From NCBI RefSeq assembly GCF_000319305.2, contig NZ_AMWJ02000002.1, positions 992,001 to 1,056,000 on the forward strand: a stretch of 64,000 nt of DNA, read 5' to 3'. Both the position numbers and the translations under genes were made by a program. The notes under the pieces are model-generated. The model was not told where the DNA came from and ran no database searches. It saw only the letters and a program-made list of their open reading frames with translations. Shown here in pieces: positions 18,354 to 27,791 of the stretch; within the stretch, counting starts at the first letter, position 1, and each line of letters begins with the position of its first letter. This stretch comes from Pseudomonas bharatica CSV86 (GTDB lineage: Bacteria; Pseudomonadota; Gammaproteobacteria; Pseudomonadales; Pseudomonadaceae).

Positions 18354-18423
18354 TTCGGCCTCCTAAGTAGGCAAGGCCGAACCTCCAGCGCTTTTTCCAG
18401 AACACATAGCGCCTTCGAGTTAC

Positions 18424-18443
18424 CGTTGATGGTCCCTGTGAGG
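18424..18443 (+). repeat. 20-bp direct repeat, copy 1
   Basis: CGTTGATGGTCCCTGTGAGG, identical to 18745-18764, 321 bases apart. Flanks differ. It lies about 70 bases upstream of the small minus-strand gene. Confidence 0.8.
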
Positions 18444-18744
18444 TGGCCGGTTGAGAACCCCCGGATGGTCATCTGGCGCGGGTTCCTACGCCGCGTCTGG
18501 GGGATGAAACTGTTGCGTAACTGGCCACCTGCTTCGGGCAACGTGAGTGCAGGCAGCGCCATAATAGCTGCAAATCTGGCATTGTGCGATCATGGCCGGA
18601 AGCAGTCAGCTTCAGCCAGCGCGAAAAGCGGGTCGGTTCTCAGGCCACCGAAAACGGCCGCTAGGTTCGTCGCATGCCAAAACGCAATCCCGATCGGACC
18701 ACCACCATTTGCAAATCGTAATTTACGAACGTAAACTGAACGCA

Positions 18745-18764
18745 CGTTGATGGTCCCTGTGAGG
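18745..18764 (+). repeat. 20-bp direct repeat, copy 2
   Basis: Second identical copy of the 20-base sequence at 18424-18443. Confidence 0.8.
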
Positions 18765-18800
18765 ACTCGCAATTCAGACCCCTAATCTGGATTGCACAAA

Positions 18801-18830
18801 AACCGCCTCCCCTAAAGGCGGTTTTTTTTT
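18801..18830 (+). terminator. Rho-independent terminator before the transfer module
   Basis: AACCGCCT ... AGGCGGTT followed by eight more T. It insulates the transfer operon from upstream transcription. Confidence 0.85.
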
Positions 18831-19105
18831 GTCTGCTGGAAAGTGAATCCAGTGTAACCCACAGATGGCAGGTTCTAAACATTCGGGGCAATCGTTCACT
18901 GGCCGTCAGCCGAAGAAGCCGTTTGTCCAGCACGCTCGTCCTGAGCGACCCGGGCTGCAAGAGTGGGTTTTCAGTCGCGGCGCTCACCAGCAGATGGCGG
19001 GCCCTTCGGCATCGATCAATAAATTCCACGCGGTCGGGCTAAGTATTTTCTGCTGAAACAGCATCATGGTTGCGCGAGGGTGTACTCGGCTTCGAGAGGA
19101 CACCC

Positions 19106-19804
19106 ATGAAACTGCCGATCCGAAAATATCTGCCCATCGCCGCAGGACTGCTCATCCTGGGCGGCATCATCGCGTTCCAGCAATACCAGCTGTCGACCCT
19201 GTCTCGCGCTGTGAACGGAGCAGCAGAGAAAATTTCCATCGACGCACTTCAGAACAGGGTGAGCGCGATCGACGATCGTCTCGACAGTGTGTCAGGCAAA
19301 CCCCTGGTCACGATGGAAGACTTCCGTGTTAGCCAGCAAGCACTCTCGAGCCGGATCGATGCTGTGCAAGCCACGGCAAAGCAGGCCCACGATGCTGCAG
19401 TTGAAGCCACTCGCTCATCCGCGACTGCGGGCGATCTCCTGGTACTGAAAGCCGACCTTGAGTCGCTTGACAGCAAACTGCAGAAAATGAGCAGGCCTCA
19501 GGCCCAGGCAACTGCACCAGCTCCTAAGGCCTCCACTTCCAAACCGAAGGCGAAGCCCGCACCGGTTAAAGCCACGCCCATCCCGCAAGAGCCTCCGCCA
19601 TTTCAGATGGTCGGTCTCGAATACCGAGGCGGCGAGCGCTTTCTGTCTGTTGCCCCCACCGGTAGCACGCGACTGAGCCAGATCTACCTGCTTCGGCCAG
19701 GCGAAGTGGTCAGTGGCAGCACCTGGCGACTCAAGGCTGTAGATGAACGAACTGCAACCTTCGACGCCGGCGGCACAACCCGAACCCTGAGCATCCAGCC
19801 ATGA
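19106..19804 (+). CDS. ICE transfer-module protein with N-terminal membrane anchor and coiled coil (PilL-N/TIGR-class neighbour)
   Basis: First gene of the transfer module. Starting at 19106 after GAGAGGA gives a cytoplasmic tail, one membrane span (YLPIAAGLLILGGIIAFQQY), a long coiled coil (residues 35-130), a Pro/Ala/Lys linker and a compact C-terminal domain (FQMVGLEYRGGERFLSVAPT). The layout (anchor, coiled coil, periplasmic domain) is that of a structural pilus-machine protein. The same kind of gene precedes TIGR03759 in related ICEs. Exact family name not known to me. Confidence 0.7.
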   Translation: MKLPIRKYLPIAAGLLILGGIIAFQQYQLSTLSRAVNGAAEKISIDALQNRVSAIDDRLDSVSGKPLVTMEDFRVSQQALSSRIDAVQATAKQAHDAAVEATRSSATAGDLLVLKADLESLDSKLQKMSRPQAQATAPAPKASTSKPKAKPAPVKATPIPQEPPPFQMVGLEYRGGERFLSVAPTGSTRLSQIYLLRPGEVVSGSTWRLKAVDERTATFDAGGTTRTLSIQP

Positions 19805-19814
19805 GAAAAGCATC

Positions 19815-20573
19815 ATGAATCTACCGATCGTTCGAGCCATCGCCTGCGCCTGCGCATTTACTGCTGCGGGCATTGAGGCCGCGCCGCTTCCTTCCGCTGC
19901 AGGAGGAGCGGCCTCCAGTGTTCAACAGCTCACCAGCGAAAGCATCCTGTCGCAGGACAAGCTTCATGATAAAGCAGCGCAGGAGTGGGGCCTGACCTCC
20001 AAGGAATACGAGCGATATCAAGAGGTGATGCAAGGGCCTCGGGGAGTGTATTCGCCGGGGCTTGACCCGCTAACTGCACTCGGAATCGAAGCTCGATCGG
20101 ATAGTGAGCGGCGCCGGTTTGCCGAGCTCCAGGTTCAGGCAGAGCGTCAACGAGTCGACAGGGAGCTCGCCTACCAGCGAGCCTACGATGAGGCGTACCA
20201 GCGTCTGTTCCCGGGCATCAATGCCATTGAGATTTCGGCCTCCCCTTCGGCCCAGTCCGGGTCCGGGAGCGGCCCAGCTCTGGAAGGTAACGGGCGAATG
20301 GCACTCTTCGTCAAAGACGACTGCCTGCCCTGCATCGACCAGGTCAAACGCCTGCAGGCGTCCCAGACGCCATTTGACCTCTATTTCGTCGGCAGCCAGA
20401 ACGACGATGAACGGATTCGCCGCTGGGCCATCCTCGCGGGTGTTGATCCGTCCAGCGTTAAAAGCCGACTGATCACACTCAATCATGACCAGGGCCGTTG
20501 GATTCGCCTCGGTCTCGGCGGCTCGCTGCCAGCGGCCGTGACGCAGGTGAACGGATCATGGCGCCGTCAATGA
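19815..20573 (+). CDS. TIGR03759-family ICE protein, thioredoxin-like
   Basis: A secreted protein of 252 residues: signal peptide at 1-23, an alpha-helical middle with the family block WGLTSKEYERYQEVMQGPRG and YSPGLDPLTALGIEARS, and a C-terminal thioredoxin-like domain with a CxxC-type pair (FVKDDCLPCIDQVKRL). Members are universally found in GI-type ICE transfer clusters. It overlaps the next gene by four bases (ATGA), so the two are translationally coupled. Confidence 0.88.
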   Translation: MNLPIVRAIACACAFTAAGIEAAPLPSAAGGAASSVQQLTSESILSQDKLHDKAAQEWGLTSKEYERYQEVMQGPRGVYSPGLDPLTALGIEARSDSERRRFAELQVQAERQRVDRELAYQRAYDEAYQRLFPGINAIEISASPSAQSGSGSGPALEGNGRMALFVKDDCLPCIDQVKRLQASQTPFDLYFVGSQNDDERIRRWAILAGVDPSSVKSRLITLNHDQGRWIRLGLGGSLPAAVTQVNGSWRRQ

Positions 20574-21118
20574 GTTGGTGGCAGCTCTGCCTGCTGCCGG
20601 TGCTACTGTTCGCCGGCAATGCGTGGGGCGTGGAAGATCCGCCACCAGCTTACAAGGCGATCGCCATCAGGCACGGGGTCCCACCGGTCGTGCTCTATTC
20701 CGTGGCGCTGCAGGAGAGCGGCACCCGCCTTCGGGGTCAGCTTGTGCCCTGGCCGTGGACGTTGAATGTCGCGGGCACCGGCTATCGCTTCGCCACCCGC
20801 GCAGATGCTTGCCGAGCGCTATTGGTCGCAATTGCGACCGCTGGGCCCGCTCGAGTCGACGTGGGACTGGGGCAAACCAATATTCGCTCGAACGGGCATC
20901 GCTACAGCTTTCCCTGCGAAGGCCTGGACCCCTACAAGAACTTGGCGGTGACCGCCCAGATCCTGGCTGAGCAAAAGGCCAAGGGGGGAACCTGGATCGA
21001 TGCTGCCGGGCGGTATCACCGCCCGGCCGGCGGCGCGCCGGCGGCAAAGTACCGTGGCTACTTCGCGAAACATCTCAGCCGGGTCACCGGCATCAATTTC
21101 GAGGTACGGACCCCATGA
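20570..21118 (+). CDS. Lytic transglycosylase (SLT domain) of the transfer system
   Basis: Cuts peptidoglycan to let the mating apparatus through. The start at 20570 (ATGA overlap) gives a clean signal peptide ending NAWG. The SLT fold shows the catalytic Glu in SVALQESGTR, the block VDVGLGQTNIRSNG and LDPYKNLAVTAQILAEQ. At 182 residues it is typical for this ICE class. It overlaps the next gene by four bases. Confidence 0.9.
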   Translation: MSWWQLCLLPVLLFAGNAWGVEDPPPAYKAIAIRHGVPPVVLYSVALQESGTRLRGQLVPWPWTLNVAGTGYRFATRADACRALLVAIATAGPARVDVGLGQTNIRSNGHRYSFPCEGLDPYKNLAVTAQILAEQKAKGGTWIDAAGRYHRPAGGAPAAKYRGYFAKHLSRVTGINFEVRTP

Positions 21119-21644
21119 CATATCCCCACGCTTGGCGGTCACACGTCTTGCAAGCCCTGGCGTTCGCGATAGTGACCAGCCTGGCCCTACCCTCCAGTGC
21201 TGACCAGCAAGCGGTGCTCACAGTAGTGGAGGACCGCGGCGGAGCATCCGCATTGCCCTACTACCAGGACATTGACCCCGAGCCTGCGCACGCTCCCCGG
21301 TTGTGACTGGTGTCCGGGCTGGTGGGGCGTTCCCGGTGTTGACTCCAGAACTGAGTCCGGGCCCAGTACAGGGACGGGTCATCAATGCAGCTGGTCTGCA
21401 GCCGATGTTCATCGTCGGGGATGATCAAATGTCGCAGGCCTGGCTCAAGCAGAAACTGCCGGCACTTCAAGGCCTGCAGGCGGTGGGACTCGCCGTGAAT
21501 GTCGGCAACGCAGCACGACTGCAAGAGATCCGCCGCTGGGCTCCCGGGTTGCAAGTGATGCCCGTTCCTGCCAGCGATATTGCTGGTCGCTTGGGGCTGC
21601 AGCACTACCCGGTGCTGATCACAGCCACAACCCTTCAGCAGTGA
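21115..21644 (+). pseudogene. TIGR03765-family ICE protein, frameshifted
   Basis: Signal peptide (to SSADQ), the family motif LTVVEDRGGASALPYY, then after a break the conserved domain INAAGLQPMFIVGDDQMSQA and LGLQHYPVLITAT. The break is a -1 shift in CTCCCCGG at 21295-21300; one extra C gives APPVVTGVRAGGAFPV. Reconstructed length is about 176 residues, as in the family. Function within the secretion apparatus is unknown; it is periplasmic. Confidence 0.82.
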
Positions 21645-21901
21645 GACCCGGTATGCGCCCAACACGACCTGTATCGCCGGTGTTCACGCTGATCATCAGC
21701 CATCCCCTGCACCGACCCGGCCGCGAGCAAATGATCGAGCAGGTCCGCCACGTGAGCGAGCTCTACGGTGCGCGCTTAACCGGGATCTCCGAGTTCAACG
21801 AACACGCATTCGCCCAGCGCCTGGCCGAACGGCTGACTCCGGACCAGGTCGAGGCAGCACGAGCTGAAGCCGACGCCCTGACCTACACCTCGAGGACGTG
21901 A
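21641..21901 (+). CDS. Small conserved transfer protein upstream of TraD
   Basis: An 86-residue product starting at GTG 21641 (overlapping the previous stop) or ATG 21653. The sequence FTLIISHPLHRPGREQMIEQ and RLTPDQVEAARAEADAL has no export signal or membrane span. A gene of this size in this position is common just before traD in the class. It overlaps neither side strongly, being two bases short of the traD start. Confidence 0.65.
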   Translation: MRPGMRPTRPVSPVFTLIISHPLHRPGREQMIEQVRHVSELYGARLTGISEFNEHAFAQRLAERLTPDQVEAARAEADALTYTSRT

Positions 21902-21902
21902 G

Positions 21903-24117
21903 ATGGCGACATATACCCTTGAATCTCTGCTCCGCCCCCGGTAGAACTATTCACCACTGCCGTCTGCTATGTAGCGGCTGCACTCTGCATTGGCGCACCC
22001 TGGGCTTTTGCCCTGACACCGCTGTTCGGGATTGTCGCCGCCCTGGGCTTTATCTACCTGGGCACCATTCGGCTCCTGCAGGCGCGGAGGGTCCTACGCT
22101 ACCAGGCGAATTTACGGCGGCTTCCCCACTACACCATGACCAGCGCTGAAATGCCGATCAGCAACGAGCGCCTGTTCATCGGCCGCGGATTCCGGTGGAC
22201 ACAGAAGCACACGCAACGCCTGGCCGACACCTACCTTCCCCAGTTCGCGGTCTACGTCGAGCCGACGAACTTTTATATGCGTGCGCGCTGGCTGGAAGAA
22301 CGTCTGGAGTTCGCTCCCTTCCCACTGAAGTTGATCACCAAGGTCACTGGCTGGGACTCGAACTGGAACCCCGCCAGGCCGCTGCCACCCGTGGGTGGCC
22401 TACCCAGACTGCATGGGATCGAGCCTGATGAGCAGAATGTCAGCTTGCCTCTAGGTGAGCGTGTGGGCCACACATTGGTGCTGGGGACAACACGGGTAGG
22501 CAAGACTCGCCTGGCTGAAGTTTTCATCACGCAGGACATTCGCCGAACGCATCGACGCGGGCCACGAGTCCGTATGGGGCGCCGGAGCCAAACCTTCCAT
22601 CGCTGGAGCCGGCGCCAGCGTGCAGAGGCACAGGCCGACCACGAGGTTGTGATCGTCTTCGATCCGAAAGGTGATGCGGATCTGCTCAAACGCATGTACA
22701 TCGAATGCAAGCGCGCCGGCCGCCTCGACGAGTTTTATGTGTTTCACCTGGGCTGGCCAGACATTTCTGCGCGCTACAACGCCATCGGCCGCTTTGGTCG
22801 GATCAGCGAGGTGGCCACACGTATCGCTGGCCAGCTCTCCGGCGAGGGAAACTCTGCTGCGTTCCGCGAGTTCGCCTGGCGGTTCGTCAACATCATTGCC
22901 CAGTCGCTGGTCGCACTCGGCCGCCGCCCTGACTACGAGCAGATTCGCCGGCACGTCATCAACATCGACGAGCTGTTCATCGAGTACGCACAGAAGTACT
23001 TCGCGGAACATGATCCGAAGGCTTGGCAAACCATCGTTGAAGTTGAAGGCAAGATCGATCGGAAGAACCTGTCATTCGCCATGAAGGACCGACCGCTGCG
23101 CGTCGTGGCCATCGACATGTACTTGACCCAGAAACGCATCAACGACTCCGTCATGGATGGCCTGCGCAGTGCCGTGCGCTACGACAAGACCTACTTTGAC
23201 AAAATCGTGGCGTCCCTGCTGCCGCTTCTGGAGAAACTCACCACCGGTCGTATCGCTGAACTACTCGCGCCCGACTACCTGGATCTCGCTGACCAGCGAC
23301 CGATTTTTGACTGGATGCAAGTGATACGGAAGCGTGCGGTCGTATACGTCGGCCTCGATGCGCTGTCCGACACTGAGGTCGCTGCGGCGGTGGGCAACTC
23401 GATGTTCAGCGATCTGGTCTCAGTCGCCGGGCACATTTACAAGCATGGCATCGATGATGGTCTGCCCGGCCATATGGCCGGTGGCAAGGTTCGCATCAAC
23501 CTCCATGCTGACGAGTTCAACGAACTGATCGGGGACGAATTCATCCCCATGGTAAACAAAGCCGGCGGCGCCGGCATGCAGGTCACCGCCTACACCCAGA
23601 CCATGAGCGACATCGAGGCGAAGATTGGCTCGAAGGCAAAGGCCGGCCAAGTGATCGGTAACTTCAACAACCTGTTCATGCTACGAGTCCGTGAAACTGC
23701 GACCGCCGAGCTGCTGACCAACCAGCTGCCGAAGGTGCAAATCTACAACAGTACGCCGGCAAGCAGTGCGAACGACTCGGTCAATGGCAAAACAGCATTC
23801 ACGTCGAGCTCCCATGACCAGGTGCAACTGGCGAGCGTGCCGATGATTGAGCCAGCCCACGTGGTCGGGCTTCCCAAAGGGCAGGCCTTCGCGCTCATTG
23901 AGGGGGGAACCTCTGGAAGGTCCGCATGCCGCTCCCCGCGAACGACCCAGATGAGGTCATGCCCGGCAACCTGCAGGACTTGGCCGCCGGCATGCGGCGA
24001 TCGGCGGCGCATTCGAGCGACTGGTGGGAAGCCCCTGGCTATCAAGAGCTGAAATCAGCTTTGCCCGAAGACCTGATTGAAGATTTTCGCCAGGTGGCCA
24101 CCGATGATGCAGCTTGA
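21903..24117 (+). pseudogene. traD: Type IV coupling protein TraD (SXT/TOL type), two frameshifts
   Basis: The hexameric inner-membrane ATPase that links the relaxosome to the secretion channel. The start MATYTLESLLRP at 21903 is followed by a -1 shift in the five-C run at 21938-21942 (one more C gives RPPVELFTTAVCYVAAALCI, the first membrane spans). The main body has Walker A TLVLGTTRVGKTR, EVVIVFDPKGDAD and INLHADEFNELIGDEF as Walker B. A second shift lies in the six-G run near 23898-23906 (one more G gives ALIEGGNLWKVRMPLPAND). With both restored it is about 738 residues, family length. Read literally, only 22136-24052 is open. Confidence 0.9.
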
Positions 24118-24127
24118 GGTGTAGTCA

Positions 24128-24877
24128 ATGGCAGATGAAGTTTCAAAGAAGGCCGAACAGCAGCAAGAGCGGCAGGAATCGCTGTTCAGCAAGATCTTTT
24201 GGTTCCCTGTCACCTTCATCGGTGTGATGTTCAGCTCACTGTTCCTCGCCATCGTGGTCGACTGGGTATGCCTGTACTTCTTCTGGCCAGAGGCCGGATG
24301 GCGGCACGGTCAGCAAATGCTGGTAAGCGAGGTCAGCTGGTTGTCCAAGGGGCTGGTCCATAGCGCTGTCATCCAGGAGCCCGGGCGTACCGCGACCTGG
24401 CTGGTCACCGAAGCTTATGATTGGCTGGTCGTTAAGACCGGAATGCTTAGCTGGGTTCAGGGCATGGAGTCGATCGCTCAAGCCGGTCCCCGCAACGAGC
24501 TGGACATGCGCTATTGGGCCGCGCAGAGCGTCACAACTGTACAGAACTACGCCCTAGCGGCCCTCTTCACCGTTCTGGTGTTTTGCGTCCGCCTGGTCGT
24601 GCTGCTGATGACGGTACCGCTTTTTGCGATGGCCGCACTCACAGGCCTGGTCGACGGCCTAGTGCGCCGAGATTTGCGCAAATTCGGCGCAGGTCGCGAA
24701 TCCAGCTACCTCTATCACAAGGCCCGCGCAACGATCATGCCGTTGGCTATTTTCCCCTGGACCTTCTACTTGGCACTCCCGATCAGCATCAGTCCCATGC
24801 TGGTGCTGCTCCCCTGCGCCGCCCTGCTAGGTGTGTCCGTGAGCATCACGGCCGCGAGCTTCAAGAAGTATTTGTGA
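24128..24877 (+). CDS. TIGR03747-family ICE membrane protein
   Basis: A 249-residue inner-membrane protein with about four spans (VTFIGVMFSSLFLAIVVDWV, then YALAALFTVLVFCVRLVVLL, then the pair IMPLAIFPWTFYLALPISIS and MLVLLPCAALLGVSVSIT). The motif DGLVRRDLRKFGAGRESSYL is family-specific. It always follows traD in this class and probably works with it. Confidence 0.88.
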   Translation: MADEVSKKAEQQQERQESLFSKIFWFPVTFIGVMFSSLFLAIVVDWVCLYFFWPEAGWRHGQQMLVSEVSWLSKGLVHSAVIQEPGRTATWLVTEAYDWLVVKTGMLSWVQGMESIAQAGPRNELDMRYWAAQSVTTVQNYALAALFTVLVFCVRLVVLLMTVPLFAMAALTGLVDGLVRRDLRKFGAGRESSYLYHKARATIMPLAIFPWTFYLALPISISPMLVLLPCAALLGVSVSITAASFKKYL

Positions 24878-24888
24878 GGAAGAGCACG

Positions 24889-26358
24889 ATGCAATGGACC
24901 CACGAACAGTCGCCGATCATCCAGTCGGAGGCTCCGAAACTCCTCATCCAGGCCGGCGCCGGCAGTGGAAAGACCACCACGCTGGTGGGATACGCTCAAC
25001 ATCACTCCCGACTGCGGATTCTCTATCTCTGCTACAACAAGTCGGTGGAGATCGCCGCACGGGGACGCTTCCCGCGCAACGTGGTGAACAAAACCGCACA
25101 CGGCCTGGCCTACGCCGTCTATGGCACACAGTTCAGCCATAAGCAGACCAACAACTTGCGGCTGACCGACATTGCCCGTGCGATCGATACGCAGGACTGG
25201 GAGTTGGTCAGAGACGTGCTGACCACCCTCAACAACTACATGGCCAGCGCCGACGATCTTATCGAACGCTGCCACTTTCCGCGGTTCCGTGACCGGCCGA
25301 TGCTTACGTCCGCCCAGGAGCGCTACCTGAAGCAAGCGCTCGCAGCAGCGATGGGCATCTGGATGCGAATGACTGACCTGCAGGACACAGCGGTGCAGAT
25401 CACTCATGACGGTTACCTGAAGCTGTACCAGTTGAGCAAACCCGATCTGAGCCAGCGCTTCGACTGTGTTCTGCTCGATGAGGGGCAGGACGTAAACCCC
25501 GTGATCGCAGACATTGTGCGCATTCAGAACATTCGCAAGGTGGCAGTGGGCGATCGTCATCAGCAGATCTATCGCTTTCGAGGGGCGGAAGATGCTCTCA
25601 ATGCCAGCTGGATGGCCGGGGCTGAGAAGCACTACCTGACCCAGAGCTTCAGGTTTGGGCCGGCAGTCGCCCATGTCGCCAACATCATCCTGTCCTACAA
25701 GGGAGAAACCAGGAAGCTGCAGGGACTGGGCGAGAAGACATTGGTGAAGAAAGCGCTGCCGGTCGGACTGCCGCACAGGACGTACATTCATCGGACCGTC
25801 ATTGGGGTGATTGAAAACGCTCTGTGCCTGGTCACCGAGAAACCCAAGATCTATTGGGTTGGCGGCATCGACAGCTACTCCGTCCGCGACCTCGAGGACC
25901 TGTTCTATTTCAGTCGACAGCAGCGCGACCTGGTCCAGAACAAAAAACTGCTCCGTGACTACCGGGACTATGCCCAGTACGTAGAAATCGCCGAGGTGAG
26001 CCAGGACAGCGAGATGATCCGCTCGATCAAGATCATCAACATGTATCCGGATCTGCCCCAGCGAATCTTGGCTTTACGCTCATGCACGGTGGACAAGGAG
26101 CTTGACGCAACTATCACCCTGACCTCTGCCCACAAGTCGAAAGGCCTGGAGTGGGATTTCGTCGGGCTCTTCGACGACTTCACGTCAGACCCGCTCTCAC
26201 CCGATATCGATCCAGGCCGACGAGATGATGAGCTGAACCTTCTGTATGTGGCCGTTACCCGAGCGATGAAGATCTTGGCGATCAACAGTCTGGTGCTGTC
26301 CATTATGGAACGCTACGTCGACGCGCTCGCCCCCGGGGCACGTCAAGCGCGCGGCTGA
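24889..26358 (+). CDS. UvrD/Rep-type (FBH1-like) DNA helicase
   Basis: Superfamily 1 helicase of 489 residues. The long upstream frame is chance; the ATG at 24889 after GAGGAAGAG is the start. Motif I (IQAGAGSGKTTTL) is at residues 20-32, motif II LLDEGQDVN near 195, GDRHQQIYRFRGA is motif III, and motif VI is LLYVAVTRAM near 450 with TSAHKSKGLEW as motif V. Placement between TIGR03747 and the pilus genes is less usual, so it is probably an accessory helicase for element DNA processing. Confidence 0.88.
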   Translation: MQWTHEQSPIIQSEAPKLLIQAGAGSGKTTTLVGYAQHHSRLRILYLCYNKSVEIAARGRFPRNVVNKTAHGLAYAVYGTQFSHKQTNNLRLTDIARAIDTQDWELVRDVLTTLNNYMASADDLIERCHFPRFRDRPMLTSAQERYLKQALAAAMGIWMRMTDLQDTAVQITHDGYLKLYQLSKPDLSQRFDCVLLDEGQDVNPVIADIVRIQNIRKVAVGDRHQQIYRFRGAEDALNASWMAGAEKHYLTQSFRFGPAVAHVANIILSYKGETRKLQGLGEKTLVKKALPVGLPHRTYIHRTVIGVIENALCLVTEKPKIYWVGGIDSYSVRDLEDLFYFSRQQRDLVQNKKLLRDYRDYAQYVEIAEVSQDSEMIRSIKIINMYPDLPQRILALRSCTVDKELDATITLTSAHKSKGLEWDFVGLFDDFTSDPLSPDIDPGRRDDELNLLYVAVTRAMKILAINSLVLSIMERYVDALAPGARQARG

Positions 26359-26376
26359 TTAAGTAAAGGAGGAACC

Positions 26377-26700
26377 ATGAGCAAGAAATTCGAACACCGC
26401 GCTGAGTTTGTCGCTATCCCATTCAAGAACACGACTAGCGGCGCATGGATCTTCAAGAGCACGGAGCAGACGTTGGAGCCCGATGTTGTGTCTCTCTTGT
26501 CCGAAGACGAGCCGCTGCAGACGAAGATGCTCGAGCTCGGCGCCGATGGCTGGGAACTCGTCAGCACGCAGCCAGTGTGCCGAGGGGAGATCAAGGTGGG
26601 AAATCAAAATGCCCAGGCCTGGTCCTACGGATTTCCCATGCCGGTCGGATATCTGCTCTTTTTCAAGCGCGAGGCCAGGAACGGCGAGTTACCAGCCTGA
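26377..26700 (+). CDS. DUF4177-like small protein
   Basis: A 107-residue cytosolic protein with the typical short motif LGADGWELVSTQPV and a C-terminal hydrophobic strand (VGYLLFFKREA). AAGGAGG precedes the ATG closely. Role unknown; co-directional with the helicase 19 bases upstream. Confidence 0.65.
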   Translation: MSKKFEHRAEFVAIPFKNTTSGAWIFKSTEQTLEPDVVSLLSEDEPLQTKMLELGADGWELVSTQPVCRGEIKVGNQNAQAWSYGFPMPVGYLLFFKREARNGELPA

Positions 26701-26712
26701 CCCAGCCGTTGC

Positions 26713-26928
26713 CTAGCCTTCATGATCGTAACCAGGGAGAAGGGCCAACATGGCATTGGCTCTTCTGACCATCTCGATCAACTCCGTCGAGCTAACTGCC
26801 CGACTGTGCTGCAACAGCTCAGCGGCCAGGACCGCTTTATCGTAGCAACCCTCATCTCGGAAACGGACACCGAGAAAGTCCGAGACCCAAGCATCAAACG
26901 CCGGCGAATAAGTTTTTTGCTGCGGCAT
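26713..26928 (-). CDS. Small protein (71 aa), paralogue of the one at 3936-4139
   Basis: Starting at ATG 26928 gives MPQQKTYSPAFDAWVSDFLG through LALLPGYDHEG. The helical core AVLAAELLQHSRA plus EMVRRANAML resembles the ICE protein at 3936-4139. It is opposite to the surrounding transfer genes, so it is independently transcribed. No function known. Confidence 0.55.
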   Translation of the reverse strand: MPQQKTYSPAFDAWVSDFLGVRFRDEGCYDKAVLAAELLQHSRAVSSTELIEMVRRANAMLALLPGYDHEG

Positions 26929-27102
26929 ACGACTCCCCACAGATCAGTATTCCAGTACACCAACTCCCTGGCTTGACTCCGGCTCATCGTAATCGATGCA
27001 GTGGGCTCAGGCCGAACTGGGCTGATCAGCTGCCTTATCGAGACAGGTCAATTGTAGGGTTTCAAAGCCTGATTGGCGTCGAGAAAAAATTCTACGGCCC
27101 CC

Positions 27103-27125
27103 AGATATGTATTTCTTGAGGCGCC
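27103..27125 (+). promoter_or_regulatory. Putative shared promoter element, copy A
   Basis: AGATATGTATTTCTTGAGGC plus GCC, 55 bases before the RAQPRD start. It matches 17 of 23 positions of a similarly placed block at 36389-36411 (shared GATAT-TATTTC-T and GCGCC). Candidate operator or promoter for ICE-specific control. Confidence 0.35.
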
Positions 27126-27180
27126 CCCCACCTGGTCTCGGCATTCTGACATCCACAGTCAGTCGTCCCAGAGCCCAGCC

Positions 27181-27537
27181 GTGAACAAGCCATCCCTCCT
27201 CCTTGTATCTCCTCGCCGAATCCTGCTTGGCGCGCTGATCAGCGTCAGCGGCGGCTTTTCACTAATACCCAGCGCTCAGGCGGCCGGTGCATCAGAACAG
27301 GCCAACATCGAGGTGATGATCCGCCAGCTGAACGCGCTGGAGGACTCAGCGCGCCGCAGCGCCACGATCGCCAGCGAACCTGGCCAGCGCTACTACTTCG
27401 ACTATGAACGTCTGGCCGGCGATATCCAGCGCGTTCGCCAGGGCCTGCAAGAGTACCTGACCCCAAGTCGCGCACAGCCACGGGATCCGGCAGAGCTGAC
27501 GGGCAAGTACACACTCACCGGCGGGCGGATGCCATGA
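27181..27537 (+). CDS. RAQPRD-family ICE protein (TIGR01690)
   Basis: Start GTG at 27181. A signal peptide ends near AQAAG; the mature protein carries the eponymous motif SRAQPRDPAELTGKY near its C-terminus. A periplasmic component at the head of the pilus operon of this secretion class. The next gene overlaps by four bases. Confidence 0.9.
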   Translation: MNKPSLLLVSPRRILLGALISVSGGFSLIPSAQAAGASEQANIEVMIRQLNALEDSARRSATIASEPGQRYYFDYERLAGDIQRVRQGLQEYLTPSRAQPRDPAELTGKYTLTGGRMP

Positions 27538-27773
27538 GCATGAGCGGGACTCAAGTCGCAGCGTTCAACGCGGCTAGCGGTGTCACGCCCCAAGCCAGCA
27601 CTGTGCTGTTCGTAGGCACTGTCATCGCGCTATCGACGCTGTGGGGGGCCTGGGCGCTGTACAGCATCTACCGCGGCTGGGCGACTCAGAACATTGACAA
27701 ACACATTGCAGGATCGTCGACCGTCCGAGTCATCGTCTTGCTACTGATCCTCTCCGCACTCGTTCTCAGCTAG
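27534..27773 (+). CDS. TIGR03758-family ICE membrane protein
   Basis: A 79-residue protein with two membrane spans (STVLFVGTVIALSTLWGAWA and VRVIVLLLILSALVLS). Small two-span protein preceding the pilin-like gene; family membership follows from size, sequence and position. Confidence 0.85.
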   Translation: MSMSGTQVAAFNAASGVTPQASTVLFVGTVIALSTLWGAWALYSIYRGWATQNIDKHIAGSSTVRVIVLLLILSALVLS

Positions 27774-27791
27774 CTATCAAGGAGCTAATCA

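Larger units (their letters stand above)
18354..18800. other. Intergenic between the small gene and the transfer module
   Basis: No convincing gene on either strand. It holds two copies of a 20-base direct repeat (18424-18443 and 18745-18764) and presumably the promoter for the 32-residue gene. Confidence 0.45.

Noticed and set aside
24514..24888. N-terminal extension of the UvrD-like helicase
   Set aside because: It is the shadow frame of the TIGR03747 gene; the helicase start at 24889 has a ribosome site and motif I at the normal distance.
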